Notes under the pieces: model-generated
Seen by the model: the letters and a program-made list of their open reading frames with translations, nothing else
Told to the model about the DNA's origin: nothing
Databases searched by the model: none
NCBI RefSeq assembly: GCF_003703975.1
Contig: NZ_QTJY01000022.1
Coordinates: forward strand, 1 to 64,000
Length of the DNA stretch: 64,000 bases
Origin: Larkinella soli
Lineage (GTDB): Bacteria > Bacteroidota > Bacteroidia > Cytophagales > Spirosomataceae
Reading direction: 5' to 3'
Translations under genes and position numbers: made by a program
Shown: in pieces, positions 45,306 through 53,272 of the stretch
How positions within the stretch are numbered: position 1 is the first letter of the stretch
Layout of the letters: each line of letters begins with the position of its first letter

Positions 45306-45320
45306 ACAAATAGCCGGCCA
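45306..45320 (-). promoter_or_regulatory. weak sigma-54-like promoter of the second permease gene
   Basis: The minus strand reads TGGCCG-GCTAT-TTGT (45320 to 45306): a TGGC start, an N5 spacer and TTG, with three mismatches to the sigma-54 consensus. It is about 187 bp upstream of the start codon, against about 190 for the other permease gene, and 64 bp from the nearest palindrome, one helical turn more than the 53 bp there. Position rather than sequence is the main support. Confidence 0.35.
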
Positions 45321-45383
45321 AACTTGTCAGCATAGGCAAGCCGGCGAAAATGGGGCTTTTTTTGAAATTGGCAGGTGGTAAGC

Positions 45384-45421
45384 TGTCCAAAAACGGACAG
45401 GCGGCTGTTCAGTAGTGGACA
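45384..45421. promoter_or_regulatory. second paired palindrome set, putative enhancer sites
   Basis: TGTCC-AAAAAC-GGACA (45384-45399, perfect) and TGTTC-AGTAGT-GGACA (45406-45421, one mismatch) start 22 bp apart, exactly as in the set at 42379-42416, and share no other sequence with it. They lie about 250 bp upstream of the second permease start. The rest of the 411-bp gap (45133-45543) holds no gene. Confidence 0.7.
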
Positions 45422-45543
45422 GGAAGGGAACGGGCCTTCGGCTACGCTCCGGAGGAAGTTGGGCCGATTAACCGCCGGAGCTTCCCAAACAACATCCGGC
45501 ATTCGGGAAACCCGGGCGGTAAACGGCAGGGAACGCGGCCCGG

Positions 45544-46347
45544 TCAGATCTGCGAGAAGGCGGCCGGAACCAGGAACGTGCGATGAATATTGGAAAGAAT
45601 GCGATCGTTGGCATATTCGGGCCGGGCGCTGACCTTCTTCCACTCGGGGTCACTGCCGAAAGCCTTCCAGTTCTGGTCGTGTTCTTCCATGTTGTCGAAG
45701 GTCAGCATATAGGTCAGGTTCGGGCGCAGGGGGCCGATCAGGGTTTCCCCGAAAAATACCGGCGTCAGCCCGACCCGTTTGAAGATGGCGATCTCCCCGG
45801 CTTCGTTGAACATCTCGATCTTCTTCTTGCCGGCGGCCTCGCTCGGGCTCTCATACCGGCGTAACTCGAAGATACGGGGCTTTTTCTCAGGGGCTTCCAG
45901 TTTGGGCATGCCGGAAAACGCCTTCAGCAGGGAGCTTTCGATGCGTTCGTAGGCCGGGGTGGCGGCCTCCGCATTCAGGTATTCCGAAGCCGCCTGCTGG
46001 TAGGCCGAATCTTTGGCGAGCTGGTCGGCCGACGCGAAATAACTTTCGAGCGACGGAAAGGGAATCAGCACCACCAGCTTGGTAAATCCTTCGGGAAGAT
46101 AGTCGGAAAACACGCCGATGTTCCGGCTGCCCAGGCGGTTCAGGGCCGGGATGGCGGCCTGCTGCCAGTAGTTCTCGACGACTTTGCGCTGGCGGCCGTT
46201 CTTCAGGGTATACACCCGTAATTCGTAATAATCGGTATCGGCATTCGGTTGAGTTGAGGAGGGGGCGGAAGGCGATTGCAGCGGCTGGATCAAACCCGCT
46301 CCCGTGCCGGTCAGCAGGGAAGCCTTCACAAACGTACGTCTTTTCAT
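45544..46347 (-). CDS. NIPSNAP family protein with Tat-like signal
   Basis: A 267-residue protein. The N-terminus MKRRTFVKASLLTGTGAGLI has a twin Arg followed by a hydrophobic stretch, as in Tat-exported proteins. The mature region carries two NIPSNAP ferredoxin-like repeats: YYELRVYTLKNGRQRKVVEN and later FELRRYESPSEAAGKKKIEM, each with the ELRxY start. NIPSNAP proteins are widespread, often linked with Gfo/Idh/MocA or sugar-modifying clusters, but have no settled enzymatic role. It is followed on the same strand by nothing close; the PQQ-type dehydrogenase gene upstream ends 137 bp away behind a double hairpin. Confidence 0.85.
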   Translation of the reverse strand: MKRRTFVKASLLTGTGAGLIQPLQSPSAPSSTQPNADTDYYELRVYTLKNGRQRKVVENYWQQAAIPALNRLGSRNIGVFSDYLPEGFTKLVVLIPFPSLESYFASADQLAKDSAYQQAASEYLNAEAATPAYERIESSLLKAFSGMPKLEAPEKKPRIFELRRYESPSEAAGKKKIEMFNEAGEIAIFKRVGLTPVFFGETLIGPLRPNLTYMLTFDNMEEHDQNWKAFGSDPEWKKVSARPEYANDRILSNIHRTFLVPAAFSQI

Positions 46348-46422
46348 ATCAATGGCTCTGGGCGTTTGGCGACAAAGGAACGCGCTTTCCGAAAGCCGTC
46401 AAAGTGCCGGGCTGAAAATTCA

Positions 46423-46471
46423 TTCTCCGGCCCGGAGAAACCACCCCCCGGCCGGAGCGCCGGGGGGTGGT
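46423..46471 (-). terminator. two adjacent perfect hairpins after the sugar dehydrogenase gene
   Basis: TTCTCCGG-C-CCGGAGAA (46423-46439) abuts a 13-bp perfect stem ACCACCCCCCGGC-CGGAGC-GCCGGGGGGTGGT (46440-46471). The structure lies just past the dehydrogenase stop (46484). The larger arm shares ACCACCCCCCGGC with the inner arms of the repeats at 21212 and 37411, so it may be a decayed or minimal relative that now works as a terminator. There is no T run. Confidence 0.55.
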
Positions 46472-46483
46472 AATACTCCGCGA

Positions 46484-47716
46484 TTACTTCTTTCCGATCC
46501 GGTACAGGCGGCCCTGGTCGGTCACGGCATACAGGGCGCCGTCCGTCCCCTGGGTGATGTCGCGGAAACGCTGGTTCTCACCGGCCAGCAGCCGCTCTTC
46601 GCCCACGACCCGGTTGTTCTCGATCACCAGCCGGATCACGTGCATCCCGCTCAGGGCGCCGACGAACAGGTTGTTTTTCCATTCCGGAATCTGATTACCG
46701 GTATAAAACGTCATGCCGCTCGGCGAAATGGAGGGATCCCAGTAATATACCGGCTGCTCAAAGCCCTCCTTCTGCTGAATGCCCTCCCCGACTTTCGGGC
46801 CGGCATATTCGATCCCGTAGGTGATGGTCGGCCAGCCGTAGTTCTTCCCGGCTTCGATGCGGTTCAGTTCGTCGCCACCACGCGGTCCGAATTCGTTTTC
46901 CCAGAGGTCGCCGGTAACCGGGTGGATCGCCAGCCCCTGCACGTTCCGGTGGCCGTAGGAATACAGCTCCGGCCGGGCGCCGGATTTACCTTCAAACGGA
47001 TTGCCGGCCACGGGTTTGCCGTCGGTCGTGATCCGGACCACCTTCCCGAGGGCGGCATTGAGGTCCTGGGCTTTCGGGCGGGTTACCAGATCGGAGCGCT
47101 CGCCGGTGCTGATGATCAGGTTGTTGTTGCGGTCGAACAGGATACGGCCGCCGTAATGCAGCGTTCCCTTATAGGCCGGGGCGGCCCGGTAGATGACGGT
47201 GGCTCCCTCGATCTTCTTTTCGTCGGCCGAAAGCTTCCCCTTCGCCACTGCCGTCAGGTTGCCTTCGGCCAGCGGCTCGGAGAATACCCAGTATACCATC
47301 CGGTTCTGGGCAAACGCCGGGTCGACCCGGACGCCGAGCAGACCGCCCTGCCCGTTGGCATTGACGGTCGGAAGGCCCGTGATGTTACCGCTGACCTTGC
47401 CGTCCGCCGACACGATCTTCAGGGTGCCTTCCTTCTGGGTAATCAGGAAGCGGCCGTCGGGCAGGGTGGTGATGCCCCAGGGGCTGTTCAGGTCGGAGGT
47501 CAGCACCTTGCCTTCGTAGGGCGTGGAGGATTTCACACTCCGGACGCGGGTCTGACCGGAAAAAGCCGGTTTATAGGCGGAATTGGCCGCCTTCGTCTCG
47601 ACCGGCGCCCCCGTACTGTCGGCGGAAGTCACTTCGGTGTTGTCGTTGAATGTTTTGCCGCAGGAGGTCAGGCTGATCATGGTGCCTGACACAAGAATCA
47701 AAAGTTCTTTAGTCAT
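46484..47716 (-). CDS. PQQ-dependent sugar dehydrogenase (glucose/sorbosone dehydrogenase family) lipoprotein
   Basis: A 410-residue protein. ATG at 47716 is chosen because it gives a lipoprotein signal (MTKELLILVSGTMISLTSC, lipid Cys19); an earlier start at 47758 only adds residues. The mature part is a six-bladed propeller of the soluble glucose dehydrogenase/Hip-like family: LNSPWGITTLPDGRFLITQK, GQGGLLGVRVDPAF, YSYGHRNVQGLAI and PSGMTFYTG are typical. It would oxidise an aldose at its C1 with bound PQQ and pass electrons on in the periplasm. I see no PQQ synthesis genes in the window. Family members can also be non-enzymatic. Confidence 0.88.
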   Translation of the reverse strand: MTKELLILVSGTMISLTSCGKTFNDNTEVTSADSTGAPVETKAANSAYKPAFSGQTRVRSVKSSTPYEGKVLTSDLNSPWGITTLPDGRFLITQKEGTLKIVSADGKVSGNITGLPTVNANGQGGLLGVRVDPAFAQNRMVYWVFSEPLAEGNLTAVAKGKLSADEKKIEGATVIYRAAPAYKGTLHYGGRILFDRNNNLIISTGERSDLVTRPKAQDLNAALGKVVRITTDGKPVAGNPFEGKSGARPELYSYGHRNVQGLAIHPVTGDLWENEFGPRGGDELNRIEAGKNYGWPTITYGIEYAGPKVGEGIQQKEGFEQPVYYWDPSISPSGMTFYTGNQIPEWKNNLFVGALSGMHVIRLVIENNRVVGEERLLAGENQRFRDITQGTDGALYAVTDQGRLYRIGKK

Positions 47717-47800
47717 ACCAGGTAGAAGGATAAATAAGCACTGCATTGGTAACGACAAAGTACTGGAAAATCTGCGACAATTCGACCGGAAAAGCCGGGT

Positions 47801-48400
47801 TTATCGCGCCCGGTTCCGGCGGAAACCGTAGGCGACCCCCACCGTGAACGCGCCCCGGCCCCGGGCGAAAGTGGTGAAATAACCGGCGGTGAGGTCCAGA
47901 AAACCGCCCACCTTCAGCGGCAGCAGATAACCGGCTCCGGGTTCGATATGCGGGGCGGAGACGGCATGACGGTTCACGGCCAGGTCCACCCCGGCCATCA
48001 GGTCGGCATGCACCCGCTCGCTGACGTACCAGCGCGGCCCGACCTGAATCGGGATGCTGACGGCCGTCACCCGGTATTCGTACCCGTAGAAGTTGTAATA
48101 CAGCGTATTGAACCCGAACCCGGAAATGGGATTGTACCCGTAGCCCAGGTAGGAGGTCGGGACCAGAAAGAAACTGTTGATCCGGTGCAGGTCGAGGCCG
48201 AGGCCGGCCGTTAACGCCCATTTTTCAGCAACCGGATGCTGGTATCGCCCCCGGATCCCACCCCCAAAGTCGATGGCGGAATACCGCGCCGAGCCCTTGA
48301 CGGCCTGCAGGCCGGCGAAGATCAGCGGGTCAGGACGCTGCCCGGCCGACGGAGCGATTGGCAATACCGACAGAAACAATACGACCAGAATGGCTTTCAT
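47801..48400 (-). CDS. outer membrane beta-barrel-like protein of unknown function
   Basis: A 199-residue protein with a signal peptide (MKAILVVLFLSVLPIAPSAG). The mature part alternates polar and aromatic residues in about eight strands (WALTAGLGLDLHRINSFFLV, YYNFYGYEYRVTAVSIPIQV, VGGFLDLTAGYFTTFARGR), as in small 8-strand porin-like barrels. The C-terminus ends NRAR rather than in an aromatic residue, unusual for outer membrane proteins. It starts 21 bp after the lipoprotein gene and is probably cotranscribed with it from the promoter at 48901. Confidence 0.7.
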   Translation of the reverse strand: MKAILVVLFLSVLPIAPSAGQRPDPLIFAGLQAVKGSARYSAIDFGGGIRGRYQHPVAEKWALTAGLGLDLHRINSFFLVPTSYLGYGYNPISGFGFNTLYYNFYGYEYRVTAVSIPIQVGPRWYVSERVHADLMAGVDLAVNRHAVSAPHIEPGAGYLLPLKVGGFLDLTAGYFTTFARGRGAFTVGVAYGFRRNRAR

Positions 48401-48421
48401 AACGATGATGCGGTCGGTTGG

Positions 48422-48856
48422 TCAGCGGGTGGCCGTAAAGGCGAGCCGGGCGTCGGTGGCCTTGACGTCGAAGCTCAGCTTATTGCCGTTCACGGTCGCG
48501 ATCTGGGTGCCGTCCAGCGACAGGTTATACCGCGATCCGCTTTTCTTCACCTCCACGGCCTCGAAATCAAGCGACTCGGCCTGGCCGTCGAAATCCAGAC
48601 TCAATACCATATTCACCTGATTCGGGTCGTCGGTTTCGGTCAGTTCCACCACCCCGGAGTAGGTCGTGCGGCCCTGCTGAACTACGGGCAGGGTCGGGAT
48701 GACCAGTTCATCGTCTTTCGTCTGGTACCGGAATGAAGTAAGTTCGTAAGAACCGGCTACCTCGCCGGCGGGGCCTTTGGGCGCCACGGCGTCGGCGTCT
48801 TTTTTACAGGCGGAAAAGGAGGTCGAAATCAGCAGGATCAGAAGGAGCTTTTTCAT
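48422..48856 (-). CDS. small lipoprotein of unknown function
   Basis: A 144-residue lipoprotein: ATG at 48856 gives MKKLLLILLISTSFSACKKD with lipobox FSAC (Cys17). The KKD after the Cys, instead of an acidic surface-export signal, suggests periplasmic-facing retention. The mature domain (VAGSYELTSFRYQTKDDELV ... YNLSLDGTQIATVNGNKLSF) is a small antiparallel beta fold like lipocalin-like DUF4923/5004 groups, not assigned. The frame extends upstream to 48931 but only this start gives a lipoprotein signal. It has a strong promoter match upstream. Confidence 0.78.
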   Translation of the reverse strand: MKKLLLILLISTSFSACKKDADAVAPKGPAGEVAGSYELTSFRYQTKDDELVIPTLPVVQQGRTTYSGVVELTETDDPNQVNMVLSLDFDGQAESLDFEAVEVKKSGSRYNLSLDGTQIATVNGNKLSFDVKATDARLAFTATR

Positions 48857-48900
48857 GGCGTCGGAGATGTTTTGCGGGTGACCGGGGTTGGTCACCGGGA

Positions 48901-48931
48901 CAAAACTACCGGCCCGGCCGGGGCGGCACAA
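48901..48931 (-). promoter_or_regulatory. Bacteroidota-type promoter of the lipoprotein/barrel operon
   Basis: On the minus strand TTG (48931-48929) is followed after 20 bp by TAGTTTTG (48908-48901), an exact TAnnTTTG -7 box with a correct -33 spacing. The start codon is 45 bp downstream. Confidence 0.6.
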
Positions 48932-48950
48932 TACGCCAAATGCATGATTT

Positions 48951-49586
48951 TTACCGCCTTCCGAGGTACTTGTTCACGGCCTCCACGCGGGTGTGGACCT
49001 GCAATTTTTCGTAAATATTGAAGATGTGTTTCCGCACCGTGGTGGGACTGACGAACAGAGCTTCAGCCACCTCCCGGTGGCTGTGGCCTTTAGCCAGCCG
49101 GTCCAGGATTTCGCGCTCGCGGGGCGTCAGAGTATGCAGTTCATCCCGGGTCGAAGGCGTATCGTGAAACGAACTGGCGATCTTGCGGGCGATGCTGCTG
49201 CTCATGGGCGAGCCGCCCTCGTGGAGTTCCGTAATGGCTTCGAGGAGCTTGTGGGGCGGGCTTCTCTTGAGAATGTAGGCATTGGCCCCCGCCTTGAGCG
49301 ATTCGAAAACGGCTTCGTCCTCGTCGTACATGGTGCACATCATGAACTGGGTGTTGGGGCAGCGGGATTTAAGCAGCCGAACGCATTCGATGCCGCTCAT
49401 GCCGGGCAGGTCGATGTCCATCAGGACGACATCGACGCCCTCGAAAGGCAGGGCTTCCAGAGCCTCCTCGGCCGTTTCGAAGGCGGACCGGCACGAAAAG
49501 CCGTCGGCGCCGTCGATCAGGATCGCCAGCGACTGACGGATCGGCTCCTTGTCTTCCACAATGGCGACGGTAATGGGCGATTTCAT
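48951..49586 (-). CDS. NarL/FixJ-type response regulator
   Basis: A 211-residue regulator: a receiver (residues 1-122, phospho-acceptor Asp57 in VVLMDIDLPG) and a LuxR-type helix-turn-helix (about 145-205, LTPREREILDRLAKGHSHRE then FVSPTTVRKHIFNIYEKL). It is the last gene of a pair with the TPR histidine kinase, 48 bp after it, and is probably its cognate regulator. Such HisKA_3/NarL pairs are common in Bacteroidota; targets are unknown. ATG at 49586 gives the standard receiver start. Confidence 0.92.
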   Translation of the reverse strand: MKSPITVAIVEDKEPIRQSLAILIDGADGFSCRSAFETAEEALEALPFEGVDVVLMDIDLPGMSGIECVRLLKSRCPNTQFMMCTMYDEDEAVFESLKAGANAYILKRSPPHKLLEAITELHEGGSPMSSSIARKIASSFHDTPSTRDELHTLTPREREILDRLAKGHSHREVAEALFVSPTTVRKHIFNIYEKLQVHTRVEAVNKYLGRR

Positions 49587-49634
49587 CCGGCAATATTGCG
49601 TTTATTTCGGCAGGAACGCCATACTCCATTTGCA

Positions 49635-51599
49635 TTATTTTCCGGTAACGGCCACGGCGAACGGATACAGAATTTTGACGCAGGTGCCGGCTTCCGAAGG
49701 GATGATTTCACAGCTCCCGCCCGACTCCGCCATCCGGTTTCGCATATTGCCGAGGCCGTTCCGCTGGCCGGGCTTCCCGCCGGACGCAAAACCCTGTCCG
49801 TTGTCGCACACCTCGATCCGGAGCCGGTCGGATTCCGGCTTCATGACCAGCCGCACCTCGGTGGCCCGGGCGTGCTTGACCACGTTGTTGAGCGCTTCCT
49901 TGACGGTCAGGAACACGTTCCGCCGGTCGACGCCCCGCATCCAGACCTCCTGCGCAGACTCTTCCACCTCCGTCCGCAGACGCAGGCCCGCATCTTCCAT
50001 GAAGTCGCTGGCGTAGGCGCGGGTGTAGGCGATCAGGCCGTTGAGGCTGTCGTTTCCGGTGTTGAGCGACCAGATGATCTCGTTCATCGTCGTTACCATG
50101 TCCGACGAAATGGAAGAGATTTTTTCGATTTCAGGGGTGATGGCCGGTCCCATCCGGGATTTGACCACCTCGCTCAGAAGCCCGATGGCGGTCAGCGAGG
50201 CCCCCAGGTCGTCATGCATTTCCTTGGAGATCCGGAGCCGCTCCTTCTGCTGGCCCTGAAGCTCGGACTGCACCACGGCCAGTTCGCGTTCACGCTCGGC
50301 CGCCAGCAGGGCCTGGCCGGCCGCCCGCTGCCGCTGCCGGTAATAGAGATAGCCGAATGCCGCCATACCGGCAACGGCCGCCGTCAGGATGCCGGCCAGC
50401 CAGAGCCACTGCCGCTGCCGGTTGCGTTCGGTTTCCAGCCGGGCGATCTGCCGCTGCTTTTCGGCCAGATTCTGGCGGGCCTCGGCCTGCTTCAGCCGGA
50501 CCCGGTAGCCTTCCAGCAGTTCCTTGGTTTCCTGATTGTTGATCGAGTCGTCGACGGCGATGTATTTGTCGAGCCAGCCCGCGGTGGCCCGGTAGTCGCG
50601 CAGGCCCTCCGTGGCCAGGGCGTATTCCCGGTAAATGTTGCGCAGTTCAGCCCGGCCGACATTGTTTTTGCGGGCAATGGCGTAGGACTGGTCGAGCAGA
50701 GACCGTGCCCGGCCGAACTCCTTCATGCGGTTATGGGTCTGGGCCATCGCCATCAGCAGGTGGAGTTCATGACGCGGGTTTTCGAGCCGGCGGCTGATGC
50801 GGAGGGCTTCCCGCTGGTAGTACAGCGCCGAGTCGTAGCGGGCTTCCTCGCTGTACTGGTAGGCTATGTTGTTGTAGAGGTTGACGGCAAAATCCAGGTC
50901 GTTCTGCGGGTCGATCCACTGTTTGGCCTTCAGATAGTATTGCTGCGACTCGCGGGACCGGTCCTGCTTGCTGAGGACGTTGGCGATGCTGAAGTAGTCG
51001 ATGGCGACGGACCGCCGGTCGTTCGGGTCGGTCAGGTCGAAGGCGAGGGCTTTGCGGTAATGCGCCACGGCCTGTTCATACATTTCCTGCTGTTCGTAGA
51101 TGTACCCCAGGTTCTGGTTGATGACGGCGACGTTTTTCAGTTTTCCGCTCAGCCGCATGAAGTGGGCGGCCTGCTGGTAATACGGCACGGCTTCGACCAG
51201 CCGTCCGGAATACAGGGCGGTGTTGGCAAGGGCGAAGTAACTCAGACCCAGGTGGCGTTTCGAGGTATCCTGTCGGGCCAGCGTCAGGGCTTCCCGGGCG
51301 ATCTTTCCGGCTTCCGTGTGGCGGCCCATGTTGTTGAGCTGATACACCATCAGCCGGATGCTTTCAAAGTAGCCTTTGGTGAAGCCGGTCTGTTTCGAGC
51401 GTTCGTAGGCCCGGCGGTAATAATCGAGGGCGGTGCTCACCTGCCGGGTTTCTACGGCCTCACCCTTCCGCAGCAGTTCCATGACGAAGCTCGTATCACG
51501 GGGCGACGGACGGGATTCGGCCCGCGCCGGGCCGATCACCGTCAGTACCGGACCCAGCAGGGCAAAAAGACGGAATAGGGAAAAGACACGACGGAACAT
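49635..51599 (-). CDS. TPR-containing histidine kinase (HisKA_3 family)
   Basis: A 654-residue sensor kinase with an N-terminal signal sequence (residues 1-27). Residues about 40-370 are a run of tetratricopeptide-like repeats (LGLSYFALANTALYSGRLVE, AVINQNLGYIYEQQEMYEQA, AVNLYNNIAYQYSEEARYDS), predicted periplasmic. One membrane helix (WLWLAGILTAAVAGMAAFGY) and a coiled coil lead to the dimer domain with phospho-accepting His462 (SKEMHDDLGASLTAIG) and an ATPase domain ending GNMRNRMAES. It pairs with the NarL-type regulator downstream. The TPR part probably senses a protein or peptide partner. Confidence 0.93.
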   Translation of the reverse strand: MFRRVFSLFRLFALLGPVLTVIGPARAESRPSPRDTSFVMELLRKGEAVETRQVSTALDYYRRAYERSKQTGFTKGYFESIRLMVYQLNNMGRHTEAGKIAREALTLARQDTSKRHLGLSYFALANTALYSGRLVEAVPYYQQAAHFMRLSGKLKNVAVINQNLGYIYEQQEMYEQAVAHYRKALAFDLTDPNDRRSVAIDYFSIANVLSKQDRSRESQQYYLKAKQWIDPQNDLDFAVNLYNNIAYQYSEEARYDSALYYQREALRISRRLENPRHELHLLMAMAQTHNRMKEFGRARSLLDQSYAIARKNNVGRAELRNIYREYALATEGLRDYRATAGWLDKYIAVDDSINNQETKELLEGYRVRLKQAEARQNLAEKQRQIARLETERNRQRQWLWLAGILTAAVAGMAAFGYLYYRQRQRAAGQALLAAERERELAVVQSELQGQQKERLRISKEMHDDLGASLTAIGLLSEVVKSRMGPAITPEIEKISSISSDMVTTMNEIIWSLNTGNDSLNGLIAYTRAYASDFMEDAGLRLRTEVEESAQEVWMRGVDRRNVFLTVKEALNNVVKHARATEVRLVMKPESDRLRIEVCDNGQGFASGGKPGQRNGLGNMRNRMAESGGSCEIIPSEAGTCVKILYPFAVAVTGK

Positions 51600-51686
51600 A
51601 CCGGTTCAGCGTAGTTTGGACGAACATACGGCCAAACCGGCAAAATTGCACTACCCGGCACCTCACCGGCAGGGAATCAGGCCCCC

Positions 51687-52124
51687 TTACTCTTCATTCG
51701 ATTGGGTCAGGGGGTGGCCGGGATGCGTCACGAACTGGTTCCAGTATATGCTGAATTGTTCGAACATCTGCACCATCCTGGAAATCTTGTGCGGTTTGAC
51801 GAAATAGCTGGTGGCCCCCAGTTCGTAGGCCCGCTGAATGTCCGCGTCGTAGTTGGAAGAAGAAAAAACGAAAGTCGGTATGGCTGCGGTCCGGGGGTTG
51901 GCCCGAAGAATCTCCAGCGTTTCCAGACCGTTCAGACGGGGCATGTTGATGTCCAGAAAAATAAAGGTGGGCGGGACGGCCGCCGACTCCAGTGCCAGCA
52001 GTAAAGCCTCTCCATCATCGAACACCAGTACCTGGCCTTCGGGGTAAAACTGTTTTAAGGTCATCCGGAACAACAGTGCATCATCCTCATCGTCCTCGGC
52101 CAGGTAAATTTGTACAGGATTCAC
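51687..52124 (-). CDS. single-domain response regulator
   Basis: A 145-residue stand-alone receiver. Acidic residues are in IYLAEDDEDDALLF, the phospho-acceptor is Asp58 in FIFLDINMPRL, and the Lys is in ATSYFVKPHKI. There is no output domain. The IYLAEDDEDD start is typical of Rcp1-like lone receivers in Bacteroidota, which relay phosphate or bind a partner directly. A paralogue with the same layout lies 155 bp away (52280-52705), also without a kinase. A possible -7 box TATTTTTG on the minus strand is at 52169-52176. Confidence 0.9.
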   Translation of the reverse strand: MNPVQIYLAEDDEDDALLFRMTLKQFYPEGQVLVFDDGEALLLALESAAVPPTFIFLDINMPRLNGLETLEILRANPRTAAIPTFVFSSSNYDADIQRAYELGATSYFVKPHKISRMVQMFEQFSIYWNQFVTHPGHPLTQSNEE

Positions 52125-52279
52125 AAAATCAAGTTAGGCGGACTTACTTAATACGGGGTGCAAGTCTACAAAAATAAATGGATTAATTCGGGATAAAAAA
52201 CAGGCTTCATTCATATGGAATACAAATGCCGGCCTGAAAAAAGGGCTGGCATTTATGGGATCCGGTTGCTGGTAAACGA

Positions 52280-52705
52280 TCATTCCTCCGGGCGTTTCGG
52301 AGGGGGGACCGACAGGTTCCAGTACGCCTTGAAACTCTCGGCGAAACTGACCAGACCCGCAAACGTTTCGGGCTTCACGAAGTAGGAGCTGGCTCCCAGT
52401 TTATACGCTGTATTGATGGTTTTCTCATCCTCCGTCCCGGAAATCAGGAAGGTCGGCACGGTGGCGAGCCGGCGGGTTTCCTTCAGTTCGGACAGGGTAT
52501 CGATTCCGTTCTTTATCGGCATATTGACGTCCAGAAAAATAAACGTGGGGAGCACTTCGCCTGAACGGATTTCCTTCAGCAGGTCACCCCCGTTTTCAAA
52601 CACCCGTATCTCACAACCCGGAAAGCACATTTTAAAGGCGAGGGTAAAAAAACCGGCGTCGTCGCCATCGTCCTCGGCCAGATAGATTCTCTTTAAGGTG
52701 TCCAT
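52280..52705 (-). CDS. single-domain response regulator, paralogue of the neighbour
   Basis: A 141-residue lone receiver. It has IYLAEDDGDDAGFF, phospho-acceptor Asp59 in FIFLDVNMPIKNG and Lys in SSYFVKPETFAG. It is clearly a paralogue of the 51687-52124 receiver (same LAEDD start, PTFIFLD core and ASSYFVKP/ATSYFVKP end), arranged in tandem on the same strand. The gap of 155 bp suggests separate promoters. No kinase or output domain is adjacent. Confidence 0.9.
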   Translation of the reverse strand: MDTLKRIYLAEDDGDDAGFFTLAFKMCFPGCEIRVFENGGDLLKEIRSGEVLPTFIFLDVNMPIKNGIDTLSELKETRRLATVPTFLISGTEDEKTINTAYKLGASSYFVKPETFAGLVSFAESFKAYWNLSVPPPKRPEE

Positions 52706-53272
52706 ATCAGTATCGCTGCTGTGGTTTCTACTTAAAGATAACTGCTCAATCCGGCAAACCGGTATGATCTATTTTCATATTAAAAAGTTTTAATTTTTCC
52801 CCTTAATTTCCAGCCGGAGCCGGTCCCCTCCCCTGCCGCTTCCCTTCATTTTCAAGCGGGAAACCGGTAAGGACCGCCAGTCCCGGAATTAAAATGCCCG
52901 AACGAATTAACTCACTTTTAATCCACGGGAAAGGAGAAGGTGGCCGTTCCGGCATCATGTCAGCTCCCGTTTTGACATTCATGGGCCATCTTCATCGTTC
53001 GGCCCGGTCTCGCGGGTGCCTGAAACCGCTTTATTTTCAATTTTGAGCCCTGAACAACAAATCATCCCTTCATGAAACCTGTATCCTCCCAGTTGGTCGG
53101 CAGGGCCTGCTCTGCGCCCTGACCGGCTGGAAGCATACTGAAACGGCCGATGCGACGCAGAATTCCGGATCGAACTGAACCGGGAGACCGGCCGGTAATT
53201 TGCCGGCGGCCGTAGCAATCTTCCCGGCCGGTCCGTTAGTTTTGCGGTTCATCAACCGTCTGGACATACCCC
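52706..53272. other. long intergenic region without a convincing gene
   Basis: This 567-bp gap separates divergent genes. I see AT-rich promoter-like sequence at 52770-52800 and an exact -7 box at 53237. The one trace of coding sequence is a 16-codon frame from ATG 53072 (MKPVSSQLVG) which, with one frameshift, would continue into LLCALTGWKHTETADATQNS to a stop at 53176-53178. That would resemble a tiny lipoprotein with its Cys codon changed to Trp. It is too short to call. Confidence 0.35.
53237..53244 (+). promoter_or_regulatory. candidate -7 box of the M28 peptidase gene
   Basis: TAGTTTTG is an exact TAnnTTTG match, 29 bp upstream of the ATG at 53273. I see no TTG at the right -33 distance. 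Confidence 0.4.

Noticed and set aside
45369-45386. Plus-strand TTGGCAGGTGGTAAGCTG resembling a sigma-54 promoter
   Set aside because: It has the GG-N10-GC spacing but points away from the permease gene toward the 3' end of a minus-strand gene, and it overlaps a palindrome; more likely chance.
53072-53178. Tiny frameshifted lipoprotein-like sequence (MKPVSSQLVG / LLCALTGWKHTE)
   Set aside because: Needs one frameshift and a Cys-to-Trp change, is only about 35 codons, and has no upstream ribosome-binding site; noted only as a possible relic.
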